A stretch of 64,000 bases of DNA, taken from positions 1 through 64,000 of the forward strand of contig NZ_JAKGBZ010000010.1 in assembly GCF_021556475.1 (NCBI RefSeq). The letters run 5' to 3'. The notes below the pieces were generated by a model. That model had not been told where the DNA came from. It saw nothing but the letters and a program-made list of their open reading frames with translations, and ran no database searches. This DNA is from Acidiphilium iwatense (GTDB lineage Bacteria; Pseudomonadota; Alphaproteobacteria; Acetobacterales; Acetobacteraceae). The position numbers and the translations under genes were made by a program. Below, one piece after another: positions 34,905 through 43,848 of the stretch. Each line of letters begins with the position of its first letter. Within the stretch, counting starts at the first letter, position 1.

Positions 34905-36365
34905 ATGACCGACGATGAGGATGACGATCGCGCCGCCCTGACCACCGGGCAGATGCGCCTGACCGCGGTGATCGTGGCGACCGCGCTGTTCATGCAGAAT
35001 CTCGACAGCACCATCGTCGCGACCGCCCTGCCGGCGATGGCGAAAAGCTTCCACGCCGATCCGATTCATATGAGTCTGGCGCTCACGTCGTATCTGCTGT
35101 CGCTCGCGGTGTTCATCCCGGCCTCGGGCTGGTTCGCCGACCGTTTCGGCAGCCGCACCGTGTTCCGCGCCGCAATCCTGGTGTTCACCATCGGCTCGAT
35201 CCTGTGCGGACTGTCCACCAGCCTCGGTGCGCTGATCGCGGCGCGCATCCTGCAGGGTGTGGGCGGGGCGATGATGGTGCCGGTCGGCCGGCTGCTCCTG
35301 CTCAAATCGGTGCGCCGGCGCGACATGCTCGCCGCCACGTCCTGGCTGACCATGCCGGCGCTGATCGGCCCGATCATCGGGCCGCCGCTGGGTGGTTTCA
35401 TCGTTACCTATGTCTCCTGGCGCTGGACCTTCGACATCAACGTGCCGATCGGCATCATCGGTATCGTCGCCGTCAGCCTGTTCATCCGCGAGGTGCGCGA
35501 CACCGAGCACGCGGGGCGGCTCGATATCGTCGGGCTGGTCTGGAGCGGACTGGCCATGGCGCTGCTGATGGCCGGCATCGAGACGATCGGGCGCGGCATC
35601 ATCCCGGTGCCCTGGAGCCTCGCCTGTTTCGCGATCGGTGGATTTTCCGCGTTTGCCTATTGGCGCCATGCGCGCCGCCATGAGCATCCGGTGCTCGACC
35701 TGACCCTGATGAAAATCGCGACTTTCGCGAATTCGACCATCGCCGGCAGCTTTTTCCGCGTGCTGGCCGGGGCGATGCCATTCCTGCTGCCGCTGATGCT
35801 GCAACTCGGCTTCGGCGAGAGCGCCGCTAAAAGCGGCACCGTCACCTTCGCCGCCGCGATCGGCGCGCTGGCGATGAAGCCGCTGGCCCAGCCGATCCTG
35901 CGGCGCTTCGGCTTCCGCGCCTCGATGGTGGCGTTCGGCCTGCTTTCGGTGGTGTTCACCGCGCTCTGCGCCGCGTTCCGGCCGGGCTGGCCGGTTCTGG
36001 CGCTCGATGCCGTGCTGCTGATCGGCGGCGTGTTCCGCTCGCTGCAATTCACCGCGTTCAACACCATCGCCTATGCCGACGTGCCGCGCAGCCGGATGAG
36101 TGCCGCGACCAGCTTCTACGCCACGTTCCAGCAGATCACGATCACCCTGGGAATTTCGATCGCTGCCGGCTCGCTCGAACTCGCGACCGCCTTTTCCGGC
36201 CATGCCAACCCCACCATCGACGACTATGCCTGGGCCTTCGTGATCGTCAGCGCGATCGGCCTGGTCTCGGTGCCGATCTGCGCGCGCCTCGCCGCCGAAG
36301 CCGGCGAGGATGTCAGCGGCCATCACGCCGAGCCGATTGACGCCCCGGTCCCGCCACGTCACTAA
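34905..36365 (+). CDS. MFS exporter, DHA2 (EmrB/QacA) family
   Basis: A 486-residue protein with 14 predicted helices. Motif ALFMQNLDSTIVATALPAMAKSF (helix 1) and FADRFGSRTVFRAAI (motif A), then RILQGVGGAMMVPVGRLLLL and the motif-C-like region TMPALIGPIIGPPLGGFI, are the DHA2 signature. It is a proton-driven exporter of hydrophobic compounds; the substrate is unknown and no periplasmic adaptor gene is nearby. The ABC exporter gene follows about 50 bases later. Confidence 0.9.
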   Translation: MTDDEDDDRAALTTGQMRLTAVIVATALFMQNLDSTIVATALPAMAKSFHADPIHMSLALTSYLLSLAVFIPASGWFADRFGSRTVFRAAILVFTIGSILCGLSTSLGALIAARILQGVGGAMMVPVGRLLLLKSVRRRDMLAATSWLTMPALIGPIIGPPLGGFIVTYVSWRWTFDINVPIGIIGIVAVSLFIREVRDTEHAGRLDIVGLVWSGLAMALLMAGIETIGRGIIPVPWSLACFAIGGFSAFAYWRHARRHEHPVLDLTLMKIATFANSTIAGSFFRVLAGAMPFLLPLMLQLGFGESAAKSGTVTFAAAIGALAMKPLAQPILRRFGFRASMVAFGLLSVVFTALCAAFRPGWPVLALDAVLLIGGVFRSLQFTAFNTIAYADVPRSRMSAATSFYATFQQITITLGISIAAGSLELATAFSGHANPTIDDYAWAFVIVSAIGLVSVPICARLAAEAGEDVSGHHAEPIDAPVPPRH

Positions 36366-36415
36366 ACCGCCTGTCCGGGATCGGCTCGGAACCGATGACA
36401 TAGAGGCATGACGGG

Positions 36416-38158
36416 TTGGCGGTGATCGGAGAGATGGGCGGTTGGGCGCTGGCGCGGCGGCTGTGGCGGGATCACATCCGCCATTATCGCGGCCGGGTGG
36501 CGCTGATCGTCCTGTTCACTCTGCTGATGTCGGGAACCACGGCGCTGTATCCGGCGCTGATCGACCGCGCCTTCACCATGTTCGCCAAGCGCGATCCGCG
36601 CATTCTGTATCAGGTGCCGGCGATCGTGCTCGCCGTCACGATGGTGAAGGCGCTCGCGCAATATTTCCAGACGGTGCTGACCCAGCAGGTGGTGCTGGGC
36701 ACGATCAGGCGCCTGCAAGGCACGATGTTCGCCCATCTCACCGATGCCGAACTGGCGCGGCTGGAGCGCGAATCGCCCGCCGCGCTGGCGGCGCGCTTCA
36801 CCACCGACGCAACGGTGATCCGCGAGGCGATGAGCCGGGCGGTGAACGGCGTGGCCGACGCGTTCACCCTGATCGGCCTGGTCGCGACCATGCTGTGGAT
36901 CGACTGGTCGCTCAGCCTGATCGCCGCCGTGCTCTATCCGCTGGCGGGATTGCCGATCCAGAAGATCGGCCGGCGCATCCGGCGCGCCTCGGGCGGGATG
37001 CAGGAACGCATGGGCGAGGCGGCGTCGATGCTGAACGAAAGCTTCGCCCAGGCGCGCACGGTACGCGCCTACGGGCTGGAGGCGCAGGAACGCCGGCGCG
37101 CCGACCGCGCCTTCGAGCAGCTCTATCGCGCCCTGATGCGCATGATCCGGGGCCGTGCCGCGCTCGACCCGATGCTGGAAGTGCTGGGCGGGCTCGCGAT
37201 CGCGCTGGTGATCGGCTTCGCCGGCTGGCGCCACGCGGCGGGCGCTTCGGGGATCGGCAATTTCACCGGCTTCGTCGCCGCCCTGCTGATCGCCTCGCGG
37301 CCGCTGCGCGCCCTCGGCACGATGAACGCGGCGGTGCAGGAGGGTCTGGCCGGACTCGACCGGGTCTATGGCGTGATCGACGAGCCGCGCGCGGTGGGCG
37401 AACCGCTGGACGCGGCGCCGCTGCCGCCGGGGCCGGGGCGGGTGGAATTCCGCCATGTCGGTTTTTCCTACCCCGACGGAAGGCCGGGCTTGCGCGACCT
37501 GTCCTTCATTGCCGAGCCGGGGCGCACTCTTGCCCTGGTCGGCGCTTCCGGGGGGGGTAAATCGACCGCGCTCGCGCTGATCCCGCGTCTCTACGATCCC
37601 GAGCGCGGCGCCATCCTGATCGACGGCGCGGATATCGCCGGCGTTTCGCTCGCCAGCCTGCGCGGCGCGATCGCCTATGTCGGCCAGGATTCGCTGCTGT
37701 TCGATGACACCATCGCCGCGAATATCGCGATGGGCCGGCCCGATGCGCCGATGCGCGAGGTCGAAGCGGCGGCCGAAGCGGCGGCCGCGCAGTTCATCGC
37801 CGATCTGCCGGAGAGATTCGAAACGCGGGTGGGGGTGAACGGCCAGCGCCTGTCCGGCGGGCAGCGCCAGCGCGTCGCTCTCGCGCGCGCTTTGCTGCGC
37901 GATCCGCGTATCCTGCTGCTGGACGAAGCCACCAGCGCGCTCGATGCCGAAAGCGAAGCCGCCGTGCAGGAGGCCTTGGCGCGGCTTCGGCGCGGCCGGA
38001 CCACCATCGTGGTCGCCCACCGGCTCGCCACCGTGCGCGACGCCGACCTGATCGTGGTGATGGCCGACGGCGTCGTGCTCGAATCCGGCACGCATGAGGA
38101 TTTGCTGGCCGAGGAAGGTGCCTTCGCCCGCCTGGTTCGCGCCCAGGCGCTGGCGTAA
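36416..38158 (+). CDS. ABC exporter half-transporter (MsbA/LmrA-like)
   Basis: A 580-residue fused permease-ATPase. Six membrane helices (about 15-310) precede the nucleotide-binding domain with Walker A GASGGGKST, signature LSGGQRQRVALARALL, Walker B ILLLDEATSALD and the H-loop VAHRLATV. It works as a homodimer exporting lipids or drugs. The start is uncertain: TTG at 36416, GTG at 36422 or ATG at 36434 are all possible. Despite resembling MsbA, no lpxK or kdtA gene is nearby, so a lipid A role is not supported. Confidence 0.88.
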   Translation: MAVIGEMGGWALARRLWRDHIRHYRGRVALIVLFTLLMSGTTALYPALIDRAFTMFAKRDPRILYQVPAIVLAVTMVKALAQYFQTVLTQQVVLGTIRRLQGTMFAHLTDAELARLERESPAALAARFTTDATVIREAMSRAVNGVADAFTLIGLVATMLWIDWSLSLIAAVLYPLAGLPIQKIGRRIRRASGGMQERMGEAASMLNESFAQARTVRAYGLEAQERRRADRAFEQLYRALMRMIRGRAALDPMLEVLGGLAIALVIGFAGWRHAAGASGIGNFTGFVAALLIASRPLRALGTMNAAVQEGLAGLDRVYGVIDEPRAVGEPLDAAPLPPGPGRVEFRHVGFSYPDGRPGLRDLSFIAEPGRTLALVGASGGGKSTALALIPRLYDPERGAILIDGADIAGVSLASLRGAIAYVGQDSLLFDDTIAANIAMGRPDAPMREVEAAAEAAAAQFIADLPERFETRVGVNGQRLSGGQRQRVALARALLRDPRILLLDEATSALDAESEAAVQEALARLRRGRTTIVVAHRLATVRDADLIVVMADGVVLESGTHEDLLAEEGAFARLVRAQALA

Positions 38159-38168
38159 TATCGACGAT

Positions 38169-38351
38169 ACTGGCTGCTTGCGCAGCCAGTGTGCCATCAA
38201 ACGCCGGGCGCGCGCATCTGCGCGCTTGGCTTCGCGCCATAAGGCGCGCGCCGCATTCGCGGCGGAGTGACCAAAGGTTCCGGCAATCCGAAGGATTGCT
38301 GGAATGGTCACGGAGGTGGCAGCGGAACGAGTGAAGCACTACGTTCCGCTG
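38169..38351. repeat. Six consecutive hairpins in the spacer between convergent genes
   Basis: The 203-base gene-free spacer holds: a 9-bp stem (38169-38190, ACTGGCTGC/GCAGCCAGT); an alternating GC stem (about 38208-38226); GGCGC-type stems at about 38234-38247 and 38250-38263; a two-part stem with outer GTGACCA/TGGTCAC and inner TTCCGGCAATCC/GGATTGCTGGAA (38267-38311); and a 10-bp stem CAGCGGAACG/CGTTCCGCTG (38320-38351). Some probably terminate the converging ABC and methylglyoxal-synthase-like transcripts. So many in a row looks like a composite palindromic repeat (BIME-like). Confidence 0.8.
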
Positions 38352-38361
38352 GAAAAATTCA

Positions 38362-39294
38362 TCACAACAGGCGCGCGAGGTTTTTGATCCAGGTCTCGGC
38401 GCTGGCCCGGTCGTTGACGCAGAGGCAGCCGTCCGGCGCGAAGCGGGTCGCGCGTTCGAGCAACTGGATATCGGCCTCGTGCTCGCGCGCGACATGCGGG
38501 TCTTCGAAAAACACCAGCCGGCGGCAGTGTCCGTCCAGAACCTCGACGGCGATCTGCGCATCGCCGCCACGCGGGCCGGACTGGTAGCGGATGACCCAAT
38601 TCTCGGGCGTTGGCGGCAGAAGGTCGCGCAGCGATTCCGCCTCGCCGGCCATCCGGGCCGGGATCTCGCCGTTGAGCAGGCCTCCGGTGGTTCCGGTAGC
38701 CAGCCTACGCCCGAAACGGGACAGCACGGCCCGATGGGCGCGGACGAATTCGAGCATCGTCCGTTTCTGGCTGTCATGCGCGATCAGCCCGATCGTCTCT
38801 TCGCCCACGCGCTCGGGACGCACCCAACGGGCGATTTGCGGGGCGAGCACCGGGTCGCGCGAATCGGTGCGGTGGCTCCATGCGAGCGCGCACCATTCCG
38901 AGGCGGCGGCGCGGTTGGTCAGGAACGGCTTGCCATGCACCACGCATTGCCGTTTTAGCGCGTGCATTTCGGGAAATACCGTGATCGGGTCGATCGGATC
39001 GAGCAGATAGATCACCCAGTCGAGCGCCGATCGCCCCGTCGCGTCCGGCACGGTCATCGCGGTGAGCCGGATCACCCCACCCTCGCGCGCTGGCGGCAGG
39101 CGAACCAGGGACTCGGCGCGGAGAATCCCGCTTGCGGCGACCGCGTCATGCGTCGCTCCCACGATATGGAGCGTCACGCCATCGGAGCCGAGAAACGGCG
39201 CGAAATCGCGCAGAAAGCCGAACAGCGGCGAGGCCGCGTTGTTTCGCAGTGCGGCGGACGCCCCGAGGCCGATGCTGAGCGATGATACGGTCAT
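38362..39294 (-). CDS. Tandem methylglyoxal-synthase-like protein (degenerate + complete domain)
   Basis: A 310-residue protein. The C-terminal half (about 166-300) is a full methylglyoxal synthase domain: IGLIAHDSQK with His173, ATGTTG (199-204), SGPRGGDAQ with Asp245, FFEDP (262-266), His272 and Asp275. The Asp-to-His (27) and His-to-Asp (3) spacings equal those of E. coli MgsA Asp71/His98/Asp101 as I recall them. The N-terminal half (about 1-145) looks like a second, degenerate copy: IVGATHDAV, REGGVIRLTAM (no catalytic Asp), WVIYLLDPIDP and HGKPFLTNRAA. MgsA converts dihydroxyacetone phosphate to methylglyoxal and is normally about 150 residues. Its start overlaps the TPR glycosyltransferase stop by 4 bases. 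Confidence 0.82.
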   Translation of the reverse strand: MTVSSLSIGLGASAALRNNAASPLFGFLRDFAPFLGSDGVTLHIVGATHDAVAASGILRAESLVRLPPAREGGVIRLTAMTVPDATGRSALDWVIYLLDPIDPITVFPEMHALKRQCVVHGKPFLTNRAAASEWCALAWSHRTDSRDPVLAPQIARWVRPERVGEETIGLIAHDSQKRTMLEFVRAHRAVLSRFGRRLATGTTGGLLNGEIPARMAGEAESLRDLLPPTPENWVIRYQSGPRGGDAQIAVEVLDGHCRRLVFFEDPHVAREHEADIQLLERATRFAPDGCLCVNDRASAETWIKNLARLL

Positions 39295-40943
39295 CGCAGT
39301 GCCTCGATCACCGAGGCAATCGGGCCGGCCCAGTCGCCGAGATGGCGCTGGCGATGAAGAACGATGCTATCATACCAGGCGGTGGTATCGCGCCCGAGCC
39401 GCCAGCGCCAGTCGCACGCGGCGGAGAGCAGGATGTGACAGGGAACCCCCATCGCGCCGGCGAGATGGGCGACCGAGGTATCCACCGTCACCACCGCGTC
39501 GAGATGAGCGAGGATGGCGGCGGTGTCGCCGTAATCGCCGATCGAGGCCGAAAGGTTCGGGATTGGATATTCGCCCTGCCGCGCGCCGAGTTGCAGGCCG
39601 ACGAAATCGAACCCCGGAATCTCGATCAGCGGCGCGAGCGCGCGCGGCGGCAGCGATCGCCGACGATCGTTGCCGTGGGCCGGATTGCCGGCCCAGACGA
39701 GTCCGATCCTGCGTCGTCCGGGCGTGGCCGGGAGCGCCGCGCGCCAGCGTGCGGCACGGACTGGGTCAGCCGTGAGATATCCGGTCGCGCGCGGAATTGT
39801 CGCCTCGGTCAGATCGAGCACATGCGGCAGGCTCATCTGGTCGATCGCGAGATCGCATTCGGCATCCGGCGTTGCGTCGAGCGGGTGGAGGCCGATCCCC
39901 ATGCCGGCAAACAGGGGAAACAGCGTTGGCGGGCAGGCGAGGGTGACGCGTGCCGCCCGCACGGCCAGATCAGGCAGGAACCGCGCGAGCATGATGGTAT
40001 CGCCGAATCCCTGCTCGGCGCGGACCAGAAGATGCTTGCCGTCGAGGGGCTGGCCTCGCCAGTCCGGTGCGGGAAGCTGTGTGAAATGGTGCCGATAGAC
40101 CGAATGGCGCTTGCGCCATTCATAAGCGGCGAAGCCGGCCGTGAAATCGCCGCCGAGAAGCATTGCCACCCCCCGGTTCCAATGGGCCAGTGCAAAGTCG
40201 GCATCGAGTGCAATGGCGCGGTCGCACGACGCGATCGCTGCCGGAAGCTCACCCTGGATGGTCAGAACGAATCCCAGACTGGCCCAGGCTTCCTTGAGCG
40301 TCGGATCGAGACTGGCGGTGCGCAGATCTGCCTCGGCTTGGTCGATCCGGTCGAGATCGACCAGCGCGTTGCCGCGATTGAGCCGCGCGCGGGCATGGCC
40401 CGGTTCGGCGGCAAGCACGATGTCGAACGCGGCGACGGCGCCTGCGGGATCGCCCTGCTCGGCACGCGCCGAGCCCAGGGTGAAGCGCGCATGGGTGCTT
40501 GCCGGATCAAGCGCCAGCGCATCGCGGGCCGATCGCTCGGCTTTGGCATAGTCGGTGATCGACAGAAACGCCGCGCCAAGTCCGGCATGAGCGCTGGCGA
40601 GATCGGGCCGCAAGGCCACGACGTGGCCGTAGACCGCGATGGCACCCTCGGCATCGCCGCGATCGAGCCGGATCGCCCCGGTGACCATCCAGGCCTCTGC
40701 GGAATCGAGCCGATCGGTCCGGGCCCGATCGGCCTCGCGTTCGGCGGCGTCGAGTTTCCCCAGCGACCACAAAGCGTTGGCGAGATTGACGCGCGCGCCA
40801 TGATGCTCCGGCATCGAGTCGAGAATCATAGTGAAATCCCGAGCGGCTCCCGCGAAATCACCGCGCCGATACGCCAGAAGTCCCGAGTGCAGCAAAGCGG
40901 GCGGCAGCGGCGATCGATCGCTCTCGGGAAAAGCCTGATCCAT
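39291..40943 (-). CDS. TPR-repeat protein with GT9/SPINDLY-like glycosyltransferase domain
   Basis: A 550-residue soluble protein. About seven tetratricopeptide repeats (about 10-265; for example AWMVTGAIRLDRGDAEGAIAVYGHVVALRP and ARLNRGNALVDLDRIDQAEADLRTA) are followed by a glycosyltransferase-like domain with LLVRAEQGFGDTIMLARFLP, IGLVWAGNPAHGNDRRRSL and VDTSVAHLAGAMGVP. This combination is common in alphaproteobacteria, often linked to protein or surface glycosylation; the substrate is unknown. The ATGA overlap with the downstream methylglyoxal-synthase-like gene suggests coupled translation. Confidence 0.86.
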   Translation of the reverse strand: MDQAFPESDRSPLPPALLHSGLLAYRRGDFAGAARDFTMILDSMPEHHGARVNLANALWSLGKLDAAEREADRARTDRLDSAEAWMVTGAIRLDRGDAEGAIAVYGHVVALRPDLASAHAGLGAAFLSITDYAKAERSARDALALDPASTHARFTLGSARAEQGDPAGAVAAFDIVLAAEPGHARARLNRGNALVDLDRIDQAEADLRTASLDPTLKEAWASLGFVLTIQGELPAAIASCDRAIALDADFALAHWNRGVAMLLGGDFTAGFAAYEWRKRHSVYRHHFTQLPAPDWRGQPLDGKHLLVRAEQGFGDTIMLARFLPDLAVRAARVTLACPPTLFPLFAGMGIGLHPLDATPDAECDLAIDQMSLPHVLDLTEATIPRATGYLTADPVRAARWRAALPATPGRRRIGLVWAGNPAHGNDRRRSLPPRALAPLIEIPGFDFVGLQLGARQGEYPIPNLSASIGDYGDTAAILAHLDAVVTVDTSVAHLAGAMGVPCHILLSAACDWRWRLGRDTTAWYDSIVLHRQRHLGDWAGPIASVIEALR

Positions 40944-41002
40944 GGATAGAGGCTAGCCTGAAATGATGAACGTTCGATCAAGAAAAGTGAGCGAGACCGG
41001 AT

Positions 41003-42832
41003 TCAGCGATCGGCGAGGGCGGTCGTCCCGTATGGCGAAAGCCGCGGGAATCGCCCTTCGGCCATGGCATCGAGGCTTTCCGGCGTGGTGCCGATTTCCT
41101 CGGCATAGATCCAGCTATCGGTGAGAACCTGAGTCACGAACCGGCGAGTCTGCACGTCCGGGATCGATTCGAGAAAGATCAGCGGGTCGCCGCCGTCATG
41201 GATCGAATGCGCCCAGGCTGAGGCGGCCACCGGCCCGGCATTGTAGCTCGCCAGTATATCCAGCAGGTTGCGTTCTACCCCCGGCTGATGCCCGAGATAC
41301 ATCAGGTAGCTCTGTCCGAGCGCCAGATTGACCGAAGGGTTGGTCGGACTGCCGGAAATTCCGCCGCGCCTTGCCATCGCCGATGCGGTTCCGGGCATGA
41401 GCTGCATGAGGCCGCGTGCCCCCACGGGTGAGACCGCGTTCGGATTGAACCCGGACTCGGTGCGTGCCAGCGCATAGACCAGCGACGGATCGACGCTGAA
41501 TCCGCCAAGCGGATGCAGACCCGGCAGCGGCAGATTCATCCCGGCGATCGCGCTGCCAGGCAGTGTCCGATCGAAGGCGATCGCGACATCGACCAGTCCG
41601 GCACGCGCCGCAACGCCCATGACCGCCCGGCCCAGCCCCGGATGGCTCTGAATTGCGGGCCAGAGCGAGCGCAGCGCGTTTGCGGCGTCTTCCGGCCGAC
41701 CTGCCTGAATCAGGCCGAAGGCGAGAGCGCCGTTCTGCTGTGCCGCGACAGCCTCGATATCCGCCTCGGACAGGCTCGCCGCCAGTCCCGAACCAGCCAG
41801 CCCGTGGCCGAGCAGCCGCCCGGCCAGCATCCCGTAGAAACTTCCTTTCGCGGCGGCCGCGCGGTCGAGCCAATGCAGATAGCCATCGGGCTGGCGCAGG
41901 CGAAGTGCCGCGCGCGCGGCCCAGAACGCGCCCGCGGCGCGCTGCCCTTCGGATGCGTCGCGGGCATTGGCCGCTTCGGTGAAATAGGGCAGCGCCTTGG
42001 CGACATGGTGCATTTGCCACGCCGCGAGACCGGCGATGAAATCGGGGCGCCAGACGGAATCGCCGCCTTCCTGAGCCGCCTTGCTGGCCACGCCGAACGC
42101 CTGATCGTATGCGCCGCGGATGAACAGATGGCGCGCGACCTCGCCGCGCAGCGCGGCGCCGGCCCATGCGGAAATATGATTGTCGCGGCCGATCAGATTG
42201 AGTGCAAGCCTGGAATGGCCGTTACGCGCCAGATTGCCGACCCGCTCGGCCATATAGCGCGGAACCGCGATGCCCATATGCCGGGGCGGTGCCGCGCCGG
42301 ACGAGGTTATCGTCGGTTCGGGCAGATAGGAAATTTCGGCGGGCGGCGGCACCGCGGCGCCGCGCGGCAGGCGCTGCATCAGCAGGTTTCTGATCCGCTG
42401 CGTGTGCGGCTGGCCGTTATATTTGTCGAGCCACGCGCTGAGTTCCGCCGCCGTCGAATGGTGATACGGCCCGAGATAGAGCTGGGCGAGCACCTGACCC
42501 ATCAGCAGATGATTATGGACCCGTGCGATCAGCCGCTGCGCGGCAGCGATGCGCCCGGCGCGCTGATCGGTGAAAATCCGCGCATAGACCGCCGCATCGC
42601 TGGGGGTAAGCGGTTGTGCGAGGGCCGTTTCGGCACCGTTGAGCGGTGTCGAGCGCGGTATGGCATAGGCAACGTTTTCAGGTCGTGACGACCCGGTCTG
42701 CCGATTCGGTGAAGGCCCCCTTTGCCCGGCCTGCGCCGCGCTTGGAAGCGCGGTGGCGGCGAGCAGTGCCGCGGAGACGATGACCGCCTGGGCGACACTT
42801 AGGCGGGAGAGCTTTTTGACGGCCCCTCGCAT
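41003..42832 (-). CDS. Soluble lytic murein transglycosylase (SLT family)
   Basis: A 609-residue periplasmic enzyme that cleaves peptidoglycan glycan strands to 1,6-anhydro products. The signal peptide is at about 1-36 (AVIVSAALLAATALPSAAQA). A long helical, Ala-rich superhelix (about 80-440) is followed by the catalytic SLT domain: VYALARTESGFNPNAVSPVGARGLMQLMPGTA, with the Glu of RTES as the catalytic acid, and LALGQSYLMYLG ... LLDILASYNAGP. It is monocistronic. The promoter region to 42945 is AT-rich and has no gene. Confidence 0.92.
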   Translation of the reverse strand: MRGAVKKLSRLSVAQAVIVSAALLAATALPSAAQAGQRGPSPNRQTGSSRPENVAYAIPRSTPLNGAETALAQPLTPSDAAVYARIFTDQRAGRIAAAQRLIARVHNHLLMGQVLAQLYLGPYHHSTAAELSAWLDKYNGQPHTQRIRNLLMQRLPRGAAVPPPAEISYLPEPTITSSGAAPPRHMGIAVPRYMAERVGNLARNGHSRLALNLIGRDNHISAWAGAALRGEVARHLFIRGAYDQAFGVASKAAQEGGDSVWRPDFIAGLAAWQMHHVAKALPYFTEAANARDASEGQRAAGAFWAARAALRLRQPDGYLHWLDRAAAAKGSFYGMLAGRLLGHGLAGSGLAASLSEADIEAVAAQQNGALAFGLIQAGRPEDAANALRSLWPAIQSHPGLGRAVMGVAARAGLVDVAIAFDRTLPGSAIAGMNLPLPGLHPLGGFSVDPSLVYALARTESGFNPNAVSPVGARGLMQLMPGTASAMARRGGISGSPTNPSVNLALGQSYLMYLGHQPGVERNLLDILASYNAGPVAASAWAHSIHDGGDPLIFLESIPDVQTRRFVTQVLTDSWIYAEEIGTTPESLDAMAEGRFPRLSPYGTTALADR

Positions 42833-42945
42833 GGTTGAACCGGCTACACGGCTTCGAGGGACCGGAGCAACCCCTTAAATAAAGACGAATCTCATATTTT
42901 GATACAAAATACCGGATTAGAGTGGCTTACGTTGCGTATATGACA

Positions 42946-43767
42946 TCAACTTTTCGTGAATTTATCGTTATTTTGCATAGCAGCATCGCATGGAATGCCG
43001 GCGCTGACACAGTCTTGCCGCAATGCGAGCAGATCGGCCCAGGCTTGCCGTTTCGCCGCCGGCTGGCGCAGCAGAAACGCCGGATGATAGGTCGGCAGCG
43101 TGCGGACGGGTGCGTCGAGACCGGGGATCTCCAGGTTCCGCCACTTGCCGCGAATCCGCGTGATGCCGTCCTTGCCGCCGATCAGCGCCCGCACCGCGAC
43201 CGCGCCGAGGAGAAGCAGGCAATGCGGCCGGATCAGCGCGATGTGCCGATGGAGGAACGGCAGGCACTGGGAAATTTCGGCGTCCGACGGGGTGCGGTTG
43301 CCGGGTGGCCGCCAGGGCACCACGTTGACGATCCGCACGCTCGTCCGGTCCAGCCCGATGCTGGCCAGCATCCGGTCGAGCAACTGGCCCGCTGGACCGA
43401 CGAAAGGCCGGCCGACGCGATCTTCCTCGGCGCCAGGGGCTTCGCCCACCAGCATGATCCGTGCATCCTCCGCACCATCCGCGAAAACCAACTGGGTCGC
43501 GGTGCGTTTCAGCGTGCACTGGTCGAATTTTTCGAGGGCGGCGCGCAATTCGGCGAGCGATGCCGCTTCGGCCGTGGACGGTGCCATGACGGGCGAGGCG
43601 ACCGGGGCGGAAACGGCCTGTTGTTTTCCCTTGCCGGCGCTGGCAGGTGGCGGCATCGCGCCACGATCTTGCGGCGCATCCAGCAAGGCGTCTTCCGCGC
43701 CCCATTCCGCCTGGAGTGCCAGCCATGATAGCAGCGTTTCGCGCGAGGTTTCGCCGGCCGGGTGCAT
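42946..43767 (-). CDS. Uracil-DNA glycosylase, iron-sulfur (family 4-like)
   Basis: A 273-residue DNA repair enzyme removing uracil. A variable, Ala/Pro-rich N-terminus (about 1-75) precedes the catalytic domain: [31 protein letters not shown] (catalytic GEAPGxxED), [13 protein letters not shown] and [12 protein letters not shown]. Candidate cluster cysteines are in [17 protein letters not shown] and PHCLLL. The expected second Cys of a CxxC pair is replaced (CTLK), which I believe is common in alphaproteobacterial members. The chosen start, 43767, is divergent from ETF-QO; the much longer in-frame upstream reading is antisense to that gene. Confidence 0.88.
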   Translation of the reverse strand: MHPAGETSRETLLSWLALQAEWGAEDALLDAPQDRGAMPPPASAGKGKQQAVSAPVASPVMAPSTAEAASLAELRAALEKFDQCTLKRTATQLVFADGAEDARIMLVGEAPGAEEDRVGRPFVGPAGQLLDRMLASIGLDRTSVRIVNVVPWRPPGNRTPSDAEISQCLPFLHRHIALIRPHCLLLLGAVAVRALIGGKDGITRIRGKWRNLEIPGLDAPVRTLPTYHPAFLLRQPAAKRQAWADLLALRQDCVSAGIPCDAAMQNNDKFTKS

Positions 43768-43848
43768 CGGATGATTTGCGCCGTCAAACGGGCTTTGCGC
43801 AATGCCGATCGCTTCCCTATACGTCAAGATGGTCAATGGAGAATGCGC

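Noticed and set aside
34653-38311. Two long minus-strand frames (582 and 649 codons)
   Set aside because: They lie antisense to the clear DHA2 exporter and ABC exporter genes and have low-complexity R/H/Q/G-rich sequence.
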